Source: CAZKHG01 sp964552655 (GTDB lineage Bacteria; Bacteroidota; Bacteroidia; Bacteroidales; Tenuifilaceae). Taken from it: a stretch of DNA of 64,000 nucleotides. Below, in pieces: positions 54,248 to 61,813 of this stretch (position 1 is its first letter; each line of letters begins with the position of its first letter). The translations under genes and the position numbers were made by a program. The stretch spans positions 33,528 through 97,527 of the forward strand of contig CAZKHG010000009.1 in the NCBI GenBank assembly GCA_964552655.1. Direction: 5' to 3'. Under the pieces are notes generated by a model. It saw only the letters and a program-made list of their open reading frames with translations. It searched no databases and was not told where the DNA came from.

Positions 54248-55066
54248 ATGCTAAACAAATTGGTAGATTCAAAAAATTGGATTTTTTTAATTTTTCTATT
54301 GGTAATATTTGGTTGTACATCCAATCATGAAAATGAAAGATTAGTAGAGATACAAACAGATTTTGGAAAAATAGTTTTAAAACTATATAACCAAACTCCA
54401 AAACATCGTGATAATTTTATAAAACTTATCGAATCGGGTTTCTACGATAGTTTAACTTTTCATCGTGTTATTAAAAATTTTGTAATTCAGGGCGGCGACC
54501 CAATGACACGCGGCTATATTCCTGACTCTTTAGTTGGCGAAAACGATTCGGGTAATCTTATTGATGCCGAGATAATAGATACCATTTACCATAAAAAAGG
54601 TGCCCTGGGTATGGCAAGGGAGGGTGATGATATTAACCCTGAAAAAAAATCATCCGGTTCTCAGTTTTACATTGTAGTTGGAAAGGTTTTTTCAGATTCT
54701 GATATTTTTGCTTTAGAAGAAAAGGTAAATAAACGCTTAAATGACAAAATAAGAGATGAAATAAAATCTATTAAAATTTCAGAGTTAATAGAAAAATTTG
54801 GAAAGATCGATACTTTAATACTTAACAAAGAAGTTAATTTTGCACTGGATTCCATTTTTAAAAACAAGGAAAAATTTAAACTAAATCCGAAACAAAAAAC
54901 TATTTATAAATCATTGGGTGGCCTTCCTCACCTTGATGGTAACTATACCGTTTTTGGTGAAGTTGTGAAAGGTATAGATGTGGTTGAGAAAATTTCCCAA
55001 ATAAAAACAAACAATAAGGACATCCCAATAAATCCAATACGAATGAAAATAAATGTTATTAAATAA
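54248..55066 (+). CDS. Cyclophilin-type peptidyl-prolyl isomerase lipoprotein
   Basis: This 272-residue protein has a lipoprotein signal with Cys23 in VIFGCTS, followed by a cyclophilin domain (FGKIVLKLYNQTPKHRDNF, FHRVIKNFVIQGGDP, SSGSQFYIVVG, LDGNYTVFGEVV). An insert of about 80 residues sits between the QFYIVVG and LDGNYTVFG strands, seen in other Bacteroidota members. It should catalyse proline isomerisation in envelope protein folding. It is 2 bp before pheS. Confidence 0.94.
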   Translation: MLNKLVDSKNWIFLIFLLVIFGCTSNHENERLVEIQTDFGKIVLKLYNQTPKHRDNFIKLIESGFYDSLTFHRVIKNFVIQGGDPMTRGYIPDSLVGENDSGNLIDAEIIDTIYHKKGALGMAREGDDINPEKKSSGSQFYIVVGKVFSDSDIFALEEKVNKRLNDKIRDEIKSIKISELIEKFGKIDTLILNKEVNFALDSIFKNKEKFKLNPKQKTIYKSLGGLPHLDGNYTVFGEVVKGIDVVEKISQIKTNNKDIPINPIRMKINVIK

Positions 55067-55068
55067 CT

Positions 55069-56088
55069 ATGGAGAATAAGATTAAAGAAATTGAAATTTT
55101 AATAAATTCATTCAAGCCTATAACTCAGGAAGAAATTGAAAATTTTAAAGTTCGTCTTTTGGGTAAGAAAGGTGAGATTACTTCTCTTTTTAGCGATTTT
55201 AAAAATGTTCCTGTAGAACAAAAAAAGGAGGTAGGAATTAAAATTAACTATCTTAAAAATTTAGCTCTTTCAAAAATTGATTCATCAAAAAATACTCTTA
55301 CAAATACTAAAAATATTGATTATTCTCTTGATTTAAAACTTGAAACATTTGATTATCATATAGGTACAAGACACCCTATTTCTTTAATAAAGAATGAACT
55401 TTTTAGGATATTTCAAAATATGGGTTTTTCGTATTACGAAGGCCCGGAAATAGAAGATGATTGGCATGTTTTTTCGGCTTTAAATTTTCCGGAAGAACAT
55501 CCAGCCAGGGATATGCAGGACACCTTTTTTATTGAAAAAAATCCAGATATTCTTTTAAGAACACATACTTCTTCAGTTCAGGTTCGCAGTATGGAAAAAG
55601 AGAAATTGCCAATACGGGTTATCTGTCCTGGCCGGGTTTTTAGAAATGAGGCTATTTCGGCAAGAGCACATTGCATTTTTCATCAAATTGAAGGTTTATA
55701 TATTGATCAAAATGTATCATTTGCAGATTTAAAACAATGTTTAATGCATTTTGCAAAAGATTTATTTGGTCAGGAAACTGAAATTCGTTTACGCCCCTCC
55801 TTCTTCCCTTTCACCGAACCTTCTGCAGAAATGGACATAACTTGTAAGATCTGCCAGGGTAAAGGCTGTCCTGTCTGTAAATACACAGGTTGGTTAGAAA
55901 TTATGGGCTGTGGTATGGTTGACCCGAATGTTTTAGAATTTAATAATATTGATAGTAAAATATATACTGGTTATGCTTTTGGTATGGGTTTGGAAAGAAT
56001 TGCCATGTTAAAATACCAGGTTAAGGACTTACGTTTGTATTTTGAGAACGATATCCGGTTTTTAAATTACTTCCAAAATTATTTTTAG
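55069..56088 (+). CDS. pheS: Phenylalanyl-tRNA synthetase alpha subunit
   Basis: The 339-residue catalytic subunit has the N-terminal coiled coil and motifs HPISLIKNE, GPEIEDDWHVFSALNFP, FRNEAISARAHC, FFPFTEPSAEMD and GMGLERIAMLKY. A Cys-rich insert CKICQGKGCPVC precedes GWLEIMGCGMV, as in many bacterial PheS. pheT is not in the window. Confidence 0.98.
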   Translation: MENKIKEIEILINSFKPITQEEIENFKVRLLGKKGEITSLFSDFKNVPVEQKKEVGIKINYLKNLALSKIDSSKNTLTNTKNIDYSLDLKLETFDYHIGTRHPISLIKNELFRIFQNMGFSYYEGPEIEDDWHVFSALNFPEEHPARDMQDTFFIEKNPDILLRTHTSSVQVRSMEKEKLPIRVICPGRVFRNEAISARAHCIFHQIEGLYIDQNVSFADLKQCLMHFAKDLFGQETEIRLRPSFFPFTEPSAEMDITCKICQGKGCPVCKYTGWLEIMGCGMVDPNVLEFNNIDSKIYTGYAFGMGLERIAMLKYQVKDLRLYFENDIRFLNYFQNYF

Positions 56089-56098
56089 TTCAAAAATT

Positions 56099-56797
56099 AT
56101 GGATAAAAAAACATATTCTTGCACTTCGTGTAAAAACTCAACTTCTTCTGTATTTAAAAATCTAACTCCGGAAAATAGGGAACAACTTGATTCGGAGAAA
56201 ATTACTAAGGAATATAAAAAAGGAACTATTTTATATAAAGAAGGAACAAAAATCAATGGTATTTATTGTGTAAATGAAGGGGTTATTAAAATTTATAAAA
56301 CTGGTAACGATGGGAAAGAACAAATTGTTGCTTTCGCAAAACCCGGAGAAATCTGCGCTTTTAGGTCAGTTTTGAGCAATGAACCCGCTTGTTCAACGGC
56401 AGAAGTAATACAAGATTCCGTTATTTGCTATATACCTTCAACAACTTTATTTTCATTTATAAAAACCAACCCAACATTCTCCTTATCCCTCTTACAACTT
56501 ACTTGCAAGGAACTAAATTATGCAAATGAGTTTATCAAAGATATTGCACAAAAAACTGTTCGTGTGAGACTAGCGGAGGTTTTATTGAAACTTGAAAATA
56601 ATTTTGGAAGTGATTCCGAAGGATTTTTAAAAATAATTTTAACCAGAGAAGAATTATCAAATATCGTAGGAACAGCTACTGAATCTGTTATCCGATTGCT
56701 CTCTGATTTTAAAACTGAAAAATTAATTTTGATATCAGGTAAAAAGATAAAAATTTTGAATAGATCTTTACTACAAAAAATAACCGATCTTAATTAA
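56099..56797 (+). CDS. Crp/Fnr family transcriptional regulator
   Basis: This 232-residue regulator has an N-terminal cyclic-nucleotide-binding-like barrel (about 25-135), a dimer helix (about 140-165) and a C-terminal winged helix with LTREELSNIVGTATESVIRL (181-200). Seven cysteines are present: 8, 11, 57, 86, 98, 110 and 136. The N-terminal CxxC hints at an iron-sulfur or redox sensor like Fnr, which is not proven. It follows pheS by 10 bp, and its stop overlaps that of convergent ruvB. Confidence 0.92.
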   Translation: MDKKTYSCTSCKNSTSSVFKNLTPENREQLDSEKITKEYKKGTILYKEGTKINGIYCVNEGVIKIYKTGNDGKEQIVAFAKPGEICAFRSVLSNEPACSTAEVIQDSVICYIPSTTLFSFIKTNPTFSLSLLQLTCKELNYANEFIKDIAQKTVRVRLAEVLLKLENNFGSDSEGFLKIILTREELSNIVGTATESVIRLLSDFKTEKLILISGKKIKILNRSLLQKITDLN

Positions 56798-57813
56798 AAT
56801 AGTTTGCCCTGATATTTTGATAAAATACCTAAATGCTTATAGGCCAATTCGGTCACTTCTCTTCCGCGGGGAGTTCTGTTTAAAAAGCCTTCTTTAATTA
56901 AATATGGTTCATAAACCTCTTCAATTGTTCCTGAATCTTCTGAAACTGCGGTAGAAATGGTATTTAATCCAACAGGTCCACCTTTAAATTTGTAAATTAT
57001 AGTTGTTAAAATTTTATTATCCATTTCATCTAAACCTCTTTTATCAATTTTCAAAGCATCCAAAGCAAAAGACGAAATATTTTTATCTATTATTCCATTG
57101 CCTTTAACTAAAGCAAAATCGGAAACTCTTCTTAACAAGGCATTTGCTATCCTTGGAGTTCCACGGCTTCTAAGAGCAATTTCTTCAGCAGCATTTTCTT
57201 TTACAACAACTTTCAAAATTTTGGCAGATCTTAAAATGATTTCTTTTATTATATCATTATCATAGTATTGTAAATGAAATTTTATTCCAAACCTAGCACG
57301 TAAAGGACTTGTTAAAAGGCCGCTTCTTGTTGTTGCACCAACTAGAGTAAAGGGATTTAATTGAATCTGAATAGATCTTGCACTTGGACCTTTATCTAAT
57401 ATAATGTCAATTTTAAAATCTTCCATCGCAGAATAGAGATATTCTTCCACGATAGGTGACAGACGATGAATTTCATCAATAAAAAGAACATCATTTTTTT
57501 CGAGATTAGTTAAAAGTCCGGCTAAATCGCCTGGTTTTTCGATAACCGGACCTGATGTGACTTTTAGATTTACTTTTAATTCATTCGCAATAATATTGGC
57601 AAGTGTTGTTTTACCTAAGCCAGGAGGTCCATGTAATAAAACATGATCTAAGGATTCATTTCGAATTTTAGCGGCTTGTACAAATATTTTTAAATTTTCA
57701 ATTATTTCGATCTGTCCGAAAAAATCAGAGAATTCAGATGGTCTTAGTTTTTTTTCTATTTCTTTATCTGAATCATTAGAAAGATAACTATGGAGAAAAT
57801 CCTCATTTATCAT
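56794..57813 (-). CDS. ruvB: Holliday junction helicase RuvB
   Basis: This AAA+ motor of the RuvABC branch-migration complex has 339 residues, with Walker A GPPGLGKTT, Walker B FIDEIHRLS, sensor GATTRSGLLTSPLRARFG and the C-terminal winged helix (GFLNRTPRGREVTELAY). Its ATG overlaps the nadA stop (ATGA). Confidence 0.98.
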   Translation of the reverse strand: MINEDFLHSYLSNDSDKEIEKKLRPSEFSDFFGQIEIIENLKIFVQAAKIRNESLDHVLLHGPPGLGKTTLANIIANELKVNLKVTSGPVIEKPGDLAGLLTNLEKNDVLFIDEIHRLSPIVEEYLYSAMEDFKIDIILDKGPSARSIQIQLNPFTLVGATTRSGLLTSPLRARFGIKFHLQYYDNDIIKEIILRSAKILKVVVKENAAEEIALRSRGTPRIANALLRRVSDFALVKGNGIIDKNISSFALDALKIDKRGLDEMDNKILTTIIYKFKGGPVGLNTISTAVSEDSGTIEEVYEPYLIKEGFLNRTPRGREVTELAYKHLGILSKYQGKLF

Positions 57814-58802
57814 GTTTGTGTAATTTCGAACATTCTATTTATGGGTATTATGGCTTTTTTAATTGTTTCAAAATCCAAAACAATTTCCGGTAATTCATAT
57901 TTTAAAGTTAAGTATATTTTTTTTAAAGTAATTAATTTCATAAAAGAACATTCGTTACATGAGCAATTAGAGTCTTCTGGTGGTATTGGAATAAATATTT
58001 TATTTTTATTTTCTTTTTTCATTTGGTGAAATACTCCGGGTTCTGTAGCAACTAAAAAAATATTTTTACTTGACTTGTTAACAAAATCAATAAGTTGAGA
58101 AGTAGAACCAACAAAATCTGAGTTTATAAGGATTGTATTATCACATTCTGGGTGAGATATTGTTAATGCATTTTTGAATTTTTCTTTTAATAATAATAGT
58201 TTTTCAAGAGAAAATTTTTTATGTACATGACAGGCACCATTCCACAGAATGATATCATTATTACCAGTTAACTTTTTTATATAACTTCCTAAATTATAAT
58301 CCGGAGCAAATAATATCTTTTCATTTTTTAACGAAGAAACTATTTCAAGAGCATTAGAAGAAGTACAACAAGAATAGGAAAGAGTTTTGATACTTGCATA
58401 AGTGTTAATATAAGATATTACTTTATGCTCCGGATATAAACTGATAAAATTTTTAAAATCTTCGTATTTACAAGAATCTGCAAGAGAACAAACAGCATTA
58501 AGATCGGGAATTAAAATCTTTTTTTCAGGGGAAATAATTTTAACGGTTTCAGCCATAAAATAAACGCCAGCAATAAGTATAATACTAGCTGAATTTTTTC
58601 TAGCTATTTGCGCTAATGCTAAACTATCACCTATAAAATCGGCTATATCCTGAACTTCTGGTGACTGATAGTAATGAGCAAGTATTATAGCGTTCTTTTC
58701 TTTTTTAATTTTTTTTATTTCTGCAGCAACATTTACTTTTTCATCTAAAAATTCATCGATGTAGCCATTTTTAATAAGTTTATCAACACCTATTTTATTC
58801 AT
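57810..58802 (-). CDS. nadA: Quinolinate synthase
   Basis: NadA condenses iminoaspartate with dihydroxyacetone phosphate to quinolinate for NAD synthesis, using a 4Fe-4S cluster. The 330-residue protein has LAHYYQSPEVQDIADFIGDS, the cluster-type cysteines in AVCSLADSC and CHVHKKF/CSCNEC, and SHPECD. nadB and nadC are not nearby. A coupled nadA-ruvB arrangement is a chance neighbour pair as far as I can tell. Confidence 0.96.
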   Translation of the reverse strand: MNKIGVDKLIKNGYIDEFLDEKVNVAAEIKKIKKEKNAIILAHYYQSPEVQDIADFIGDSLALAQIARKNSASIILIAGVYFMAETVKIISPEKKILIPDLNAVCSLADSCKYEDFKNFISLYPEHKVISYINTYASIKTLSYSCCTSSNALEIVSSLKNEKILFAPDYNLGSYIKKLTGNNDIILWNGACHVHKKFSLEKLLLLKEKFKNALTISHPECDNTILINSDFVGSTSQLIDFVNKSSKNIFLVATEPGVFHQMKKENKNKIFIPIPPEDSNCSCNECSFMKLITLKKIYLTLKYELPEIVLDFETIKKAIIPINRMFEITQT

Positions 58803-59009
58803 TATAAATTTTTAAATAATTATATGATTATGATGTTTGTCGGTTAATATGTTTGAAAATAAAAAATAAAAAGCGTTGCAAAAATCGATATTAAAAACTT
58901 TATAACAAATTTCAAACACCATTTTTTGGTTCGAATACTGATTTTCAATAAAGTAAAAAATAATTAACAGCCTGTTAGTTTAATTAATTGTTTAAAAATA
59001 TCAGAAATT

Positions 59010-59039
59010 AACAAACAGTATAAACGTTTATTTTTTGTT
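59010..59039. repeat. Extended palindrome
   Basis: The 12-bp perfect palindrome ATAAACGTTTAT (59020-59031) is flanked by AACAAA on the left (59010-59015) and TTTGTT on the right (59034-59039). It could be an operator or a weak hairpin. AT-rich context lowers its significance. Confidence 0.45.
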
Positions 59040-59068
59040 GGTAAAAATTGATTAAAGGAAGAACGCCA

Positions 59069-59096
59069 AATAACCAGGGGAGAAATTATGGTTATT
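59069..59096 (+). other. Hairpin spanning a Shine-Dalgarno-like sequence
   Basis: AATAACCA (59069-59076) pairs perfectly with TGGTTATT (59089-59096), with a 12-base loop that contains GGGGAG and the first base of an ATG at 59088. In RNA the stem would hold the start codon of the micro-ORF. Confidence 0.4.
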
Positions 59097-59153
59097 AACA
59101 ACTCCTGGGCAAAGAACAAGCATTTTACTAAACAGAAACAAACAAATTATTAA
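59088..59153 (+). CDS. Possible 21-residue micro-ORF
   Basis: ATG at 59088-59090 is preceded seven bases upstream by AGGGGAG, an unusually good Shine-Dalgarno match for this phylum. It encodes 21 residues, basic and Lys/Asn-rich (begins MVINNSWAKNKHF), ending TAA at 59151-59153. It is upstream of the BamA-like promoter, so it would need its own. It may be a leader peptide or chance. Confidence 0.25.
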   Translation: MVINNSWAKNKHFTKQKQTNY

Positions 59154-59187
59154 ACAAATAAGTATAACTCAAAAGAACGCCAAAATC

Positions 59188-59218
59188 TTTGTTGGTTATA
59201 CCAATAGAACTACTTTTG
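59188..59218 (+). promoter_or_regulatory. Strong consensus promoter of the BamA-like gene
   Basis: TTTG at 59188-59191, a 19-base spacer and TACTTTTG at 59211-59218 give a near-perfect Bacteroidota promoter, 18 bases before the ATG at 59237. Confidence 0.75.
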
Positions 59219-59236
59219 TAGAGCCAATTAATAATA

Positions 59237-60331
59237 ATGAAAATTACCGCCACATATACGATTATAATATGGGTTCTTTTAGGTTTCCTATGTCCAAAAA
59301 TTAGTTTAAGTCAGAATGACACATTGACAAACGAAACGGAAAGAAACTATTTTATAGCCATTCCCATATTGTTTTATGGTGAAGAAACAAGCTGGGGTTT
59401 TGGAGCAACAACGGGTTATTACTTTACCAAGGAGGGTTTAAATAAAGCATCAAATATTCAAGGAACAGCAGTTTATACCTTGAAAAATCAGGCAAGCATT
59501 TCGTTGTACCCTAAAATATACACCTCGAACCGGGATTTTTTTTATTCCGGTCACATTAATGCAAACTATTACCCGGATAAGTTTTTTGGAATAGGGAGAA
59601 ATACCCCTGGTTCTAATGAAGAAAGCTATACCTCCAAAGAACTTTCCGCGCTTATACAAAGACAACGTGTTCTTTTTGGAACACTGATGGCCGGAGTTCA
59701 GATCAATTTGGGATATAATTGTGTTCAGGATTTGGAAAACGGAGGAGTGTTAATTCTTGGCAACATTACAGGGACGAAGCCATATTTTTCCTCTGGCATA
59801 GGTGTTGTTATGACCTGGGATACCCGAAACAATAATTTTTATCCAACCGAAGGGTCGTTTTACAAGGTGGGGTTATTGGTAAACAATAAAATTTTCGGGA
59901 GCAAAGTTAATTACAGCCAAATATCCATCGATCTCAGGGAGTTTTACCCGATCAATAAAAAACATCTTGTAGCATTACAAATATTTAGCGAAATAACCTG
60001 GGGAGATACCCCGTTTCAGCAAATGCCAACCCTTGGAGGGAGCGATATACTTCGGGGTTATTATAAAGGAAGGTATCGGGACATGATGATGTTCTCTGCA
60101 CAGGCAGAATATCGTTTTCCAATATACAAATGGTTAAAAGGATCAGCTTTTTGCGCTGCCGGAGATGTTTTTAATCAGGTAGATAATATAAGTTTCAAGG
60201 AATTTAAATTATCCGGCGGGCTTGGTCTAAGAACAAGGGTAAACCCGGCAAACGTTCATTTACGATTTGATGTAGGGTTTACCCAGGAACGAAAACCCGC
60301 ATATTATTTAACCGCCAGCGAAGCCTTTTAG
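59237..60331 (+). CDS. BamA/TamA-family outer membrane protein
   Basis: This 364-residue protein has a signal peptide (about 1-25, ending ISLSQ) followed by a predicted 16-strand-like beta-barrel of the bacterial surface antigen type. Family phrases are MTWDTRNNNFYPTEGSFYKVG, LGGSDILRGYYKGRYRD and the terminal LRFDVGF. There are no POTRA domains. The C-terminus ends in Phe, as expected for outer-membrane insertion. The role is unknown. Its stop overlaps the convergent aminopeptidase stop by 4 bases. Confidence 0.9.
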   Translation: MKITATYTIIIWVLLGFLCPKISLSQNDTLTNETERNYFIAIPILFYGEETSWGFGATTGYYFTKEGLNKASNIQGTAVYTLKNQASISLYPKIYTSNRDFFYSGHINANYYPDKFFGIGRNTPGSNEESYTSKELSALIQRQRVLFGTLMAGVQINLGYNCVQDLENGGVLILGNITGTKPYFSSGIGVVMTWDTRNNNFYPTEGSFYKVGLLVNNKIFGSKVNYSQISIDLREFYPINKKHLVALQIFSEITWGDTPFQQMPTLGGSDILRGYYKGRYRDMMMFSAQAEYRFPIYKWLKGSAFCAAGDVFNQVDNISFKEFKLSGGLGLRTRVNPANVHLRFDVGFTQERKPAYYLTASEAF

Positions 60332-61725
60332 AGAACTCCCTTCACGGCATTTTCAACTTCATCAACAGTAATCGGGATTCTTTTTGATCCCAGAACACGA
60401 CATCCTTTTGCAGTAATAAGAATATCATCCTCAAGCCTGATCCCTCCAAATCCTAAATATTCATATACCTTGTCGAAATTAATAAACTGAGTGTTTATCT
60501 TTTCGCTTTTCCATTTATCAATGAGGGCAGGGATAAAATAAATTCCGGGCTCTACTGTAAGTACAAAACCTTCCTGCAGTTTTCTACCCAGCCTCAGATA
60601 AGCAGTTCCAAACTGATCAATGCGCGTTGTTTCCTCGTCGTATCCAACATTGTTTTCACCAAGATCTTCCATATCATGTACATCAAGCCCCATCATATGG
60701 CCAAGCCCATGTGGGAAAAACATAGCATGAGCACCATTGGTAACCGCATCGTCAACATTCCCCTTCATAATCCCCAGATCAATCAAGCCTGCGGCGATAA
60801 CCCTAGCCGATGTTAGATGAACCTGTTGGTAAGTAACGCCGGGTTTGGAAATTTCAATTGCCTTGTTGTTTGCCGCAAGCACGATATTGTAAATGTCCTT
60901 TTGTTTTTGGGAGAAAATACCGCCAACCGGAATAGTTCGTGTATTGTCAGATGCATAATGTGAAACAGATTCTGCCCCGGCATCAACAAGCAATAACCGC
61001 CCCTCTTGAAGTATTTGTGAGTGGTCGTGATTGTGAAGTGTTTCCCCGTTTTGAGAAAGAATAATTGGGAACGAAGGCATTGAACCATGGCACAAAGCAA
61101 TCCCTTCGATGGTTCCGGCTATATTTCGTTCAGTTTCTCCCGTCACGGCCATTTTCATTGCTGAGGTGTGCATTTTATAGGCAATATCACAGGACCGGTC
61201 AATTTCAGCAATTTCAATCGGCTCTTTAACAGAACGAAGAGATATTATTGCCCTGATTAGTTCCAAAGATGCATATTTTGAAACCATGAGCTGATTGATA
61301 CCCAGCAAGCGCTCTATTGATAAAATATTTTCGGCTCTATAAGGGGGCAGGAAATGGATTTTTCTCCCATTTTTTATTGCTCTGTTTATAGTAGAAGAAA
61401 GATCTTTTAATGGATGTGTGCATTGTACTCCCGCATTACCGGCGAGTTCTGAGATAGATTGCTGTGGTCCCATCCAGATGATGTCCTCTATATCAACATC
61501 ATTTCCGTAAATACAATCCTTGCCATCCTCAATATCGATTACGCCCACCAGACCGGGGATATCCAGTCCAAAAAAGTAGAGAAAGTTACTATCCTGACGG
61601 AAATGGAAAGTGTTGGCAGTATAGTTCATTGGAGATTCAGTATTTCCAAGAATCAGAACAATACCCGAGCGAATCTTTTTACGGAGTTTTAAACGCCTTT
61701 CTGTGTAAACAGTGCTATTAAACAT
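60328..61725 (-). CDS. Xaa-Pro aminopeptidase-like M24 metallopeptidase
   Basis: This 465-residue protein has an N-terminal creatinase-like domain (about 1-165) and a pita-bread M24 domain. The metal ligands are visible: two Asp in LLVDAGAESVSHYASDNTR, His in HGLGHMMGLDVHD, Glu in LTVEPGIYF and Glu in GGIRLEDD. It removes N-terminal residues before proline (PepP-like). It is preceded by its own promoter and by the terminator of the PKD gene. Confidence 0.94.
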   Translation of the reverse strand: MFNSTVYTERRLKLRKKIRSGIVLILGNTESPMNYTANTFHFRQDSNFLYFFGLDIPGLVGVIDIEDGKDCIYGNDVDIEDIIWMGPQQSISELAGNAGVQCTHPLKDLSSTINRAIKNGRKIHFLPPYRAENILSIERLLGINQLMVSKYASLELIRAIISLRSVKEPIEIAEIDRSCDIAYKMHTSAMKMAVTGETERNIAGTIEGIALCHGSMPSFPIILSQNGETLHNHDHSQILQEGRLLLVDAGAESVSHYASDNTRTIPVGGIFSQKQKDIYNIVLAANNKAIEISKPGVTYQQVHLTSARVIAAGLIDLGIMKGNVDDAVTNGAHAMFFPHGLGHMMGLDVHDMEDLGENNVGYDEETTRIDQFGTAYLRLGRKLQEGFVLTVEPGIYFIPALIDKWKSEKINTQFINFDKVYEYLGFGGIRLEDDILITAKGCRVLGSKRIPITVDEVENAVKGVL

Positions 61726-61749
61726 GGTAATGGCATATTAAATTTTGTT

Positions 61750-61757
61750 CAAATGTA
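61750..61757 (-). promoter_or_regulatory. -7 promoter element for the M24 aminopeptidase
   Basis: The minus strand reads TACATTTG, fitting TAnnTTTG, 25 bases before the ATG and just after the PKD-gene terminator. Confidence 0.55.
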
Positions 61758-61773
61758 CAAACAAAAAGTGAAG

Positions 61774-61806
61774 AAAAAAGCCCCTGTTAATCAAACAGAG
61801 GCTTTT
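61774..61806 (-). terminator. Rho-independent terminator of the PKD-like gene
   Basis: On the minus strand the stem AAAAGCCTCTGTT / AACAGGGGCTTTT (one mismatch, five-base loop) begins 7 bp after the stop codon and runs into TTTTTT. This is a strong intrinsic terminator. Confidence 0.85.
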
Positions 61807-61813
61807 GTAACTA

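Larger units (their letters stand above)
59059..59184. repeat. 12-bp direct repeat pair
   Basis: AAGAACGCCAAA occurs at 59059-59070 and again at 59173-59184, 114 bp apart, just upstream of the promoter at 59188. Paired sites of this kind may bind a regulator; the function is unknown. Confidence 0.5.
58803..59236. other. 434-bp intergenic region with several symmetric elements
   Basis: This is the only stretch above 300 bases without a clear gene. It is AT-rich and lies between divergent nadA and the BamA-like gene. It holds a palindrome (59010-59039), a hairpin (59069-59096), a direct repeat (59059-59070 and 59173-59184), a possible micro-ORF (59088-59153) and the promoter at 59188-59218. 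No rRNA, tRNA or known riboswitch pattern is seen. Confidence 0.7.

Noticed and set aside
59059..59184. Direct repeats as ends of a mobile element
   Set aside because: The 114-bp segment encodes no transposase and has no terminal inverted repeats, so a regulatory or chance origin is more likely.
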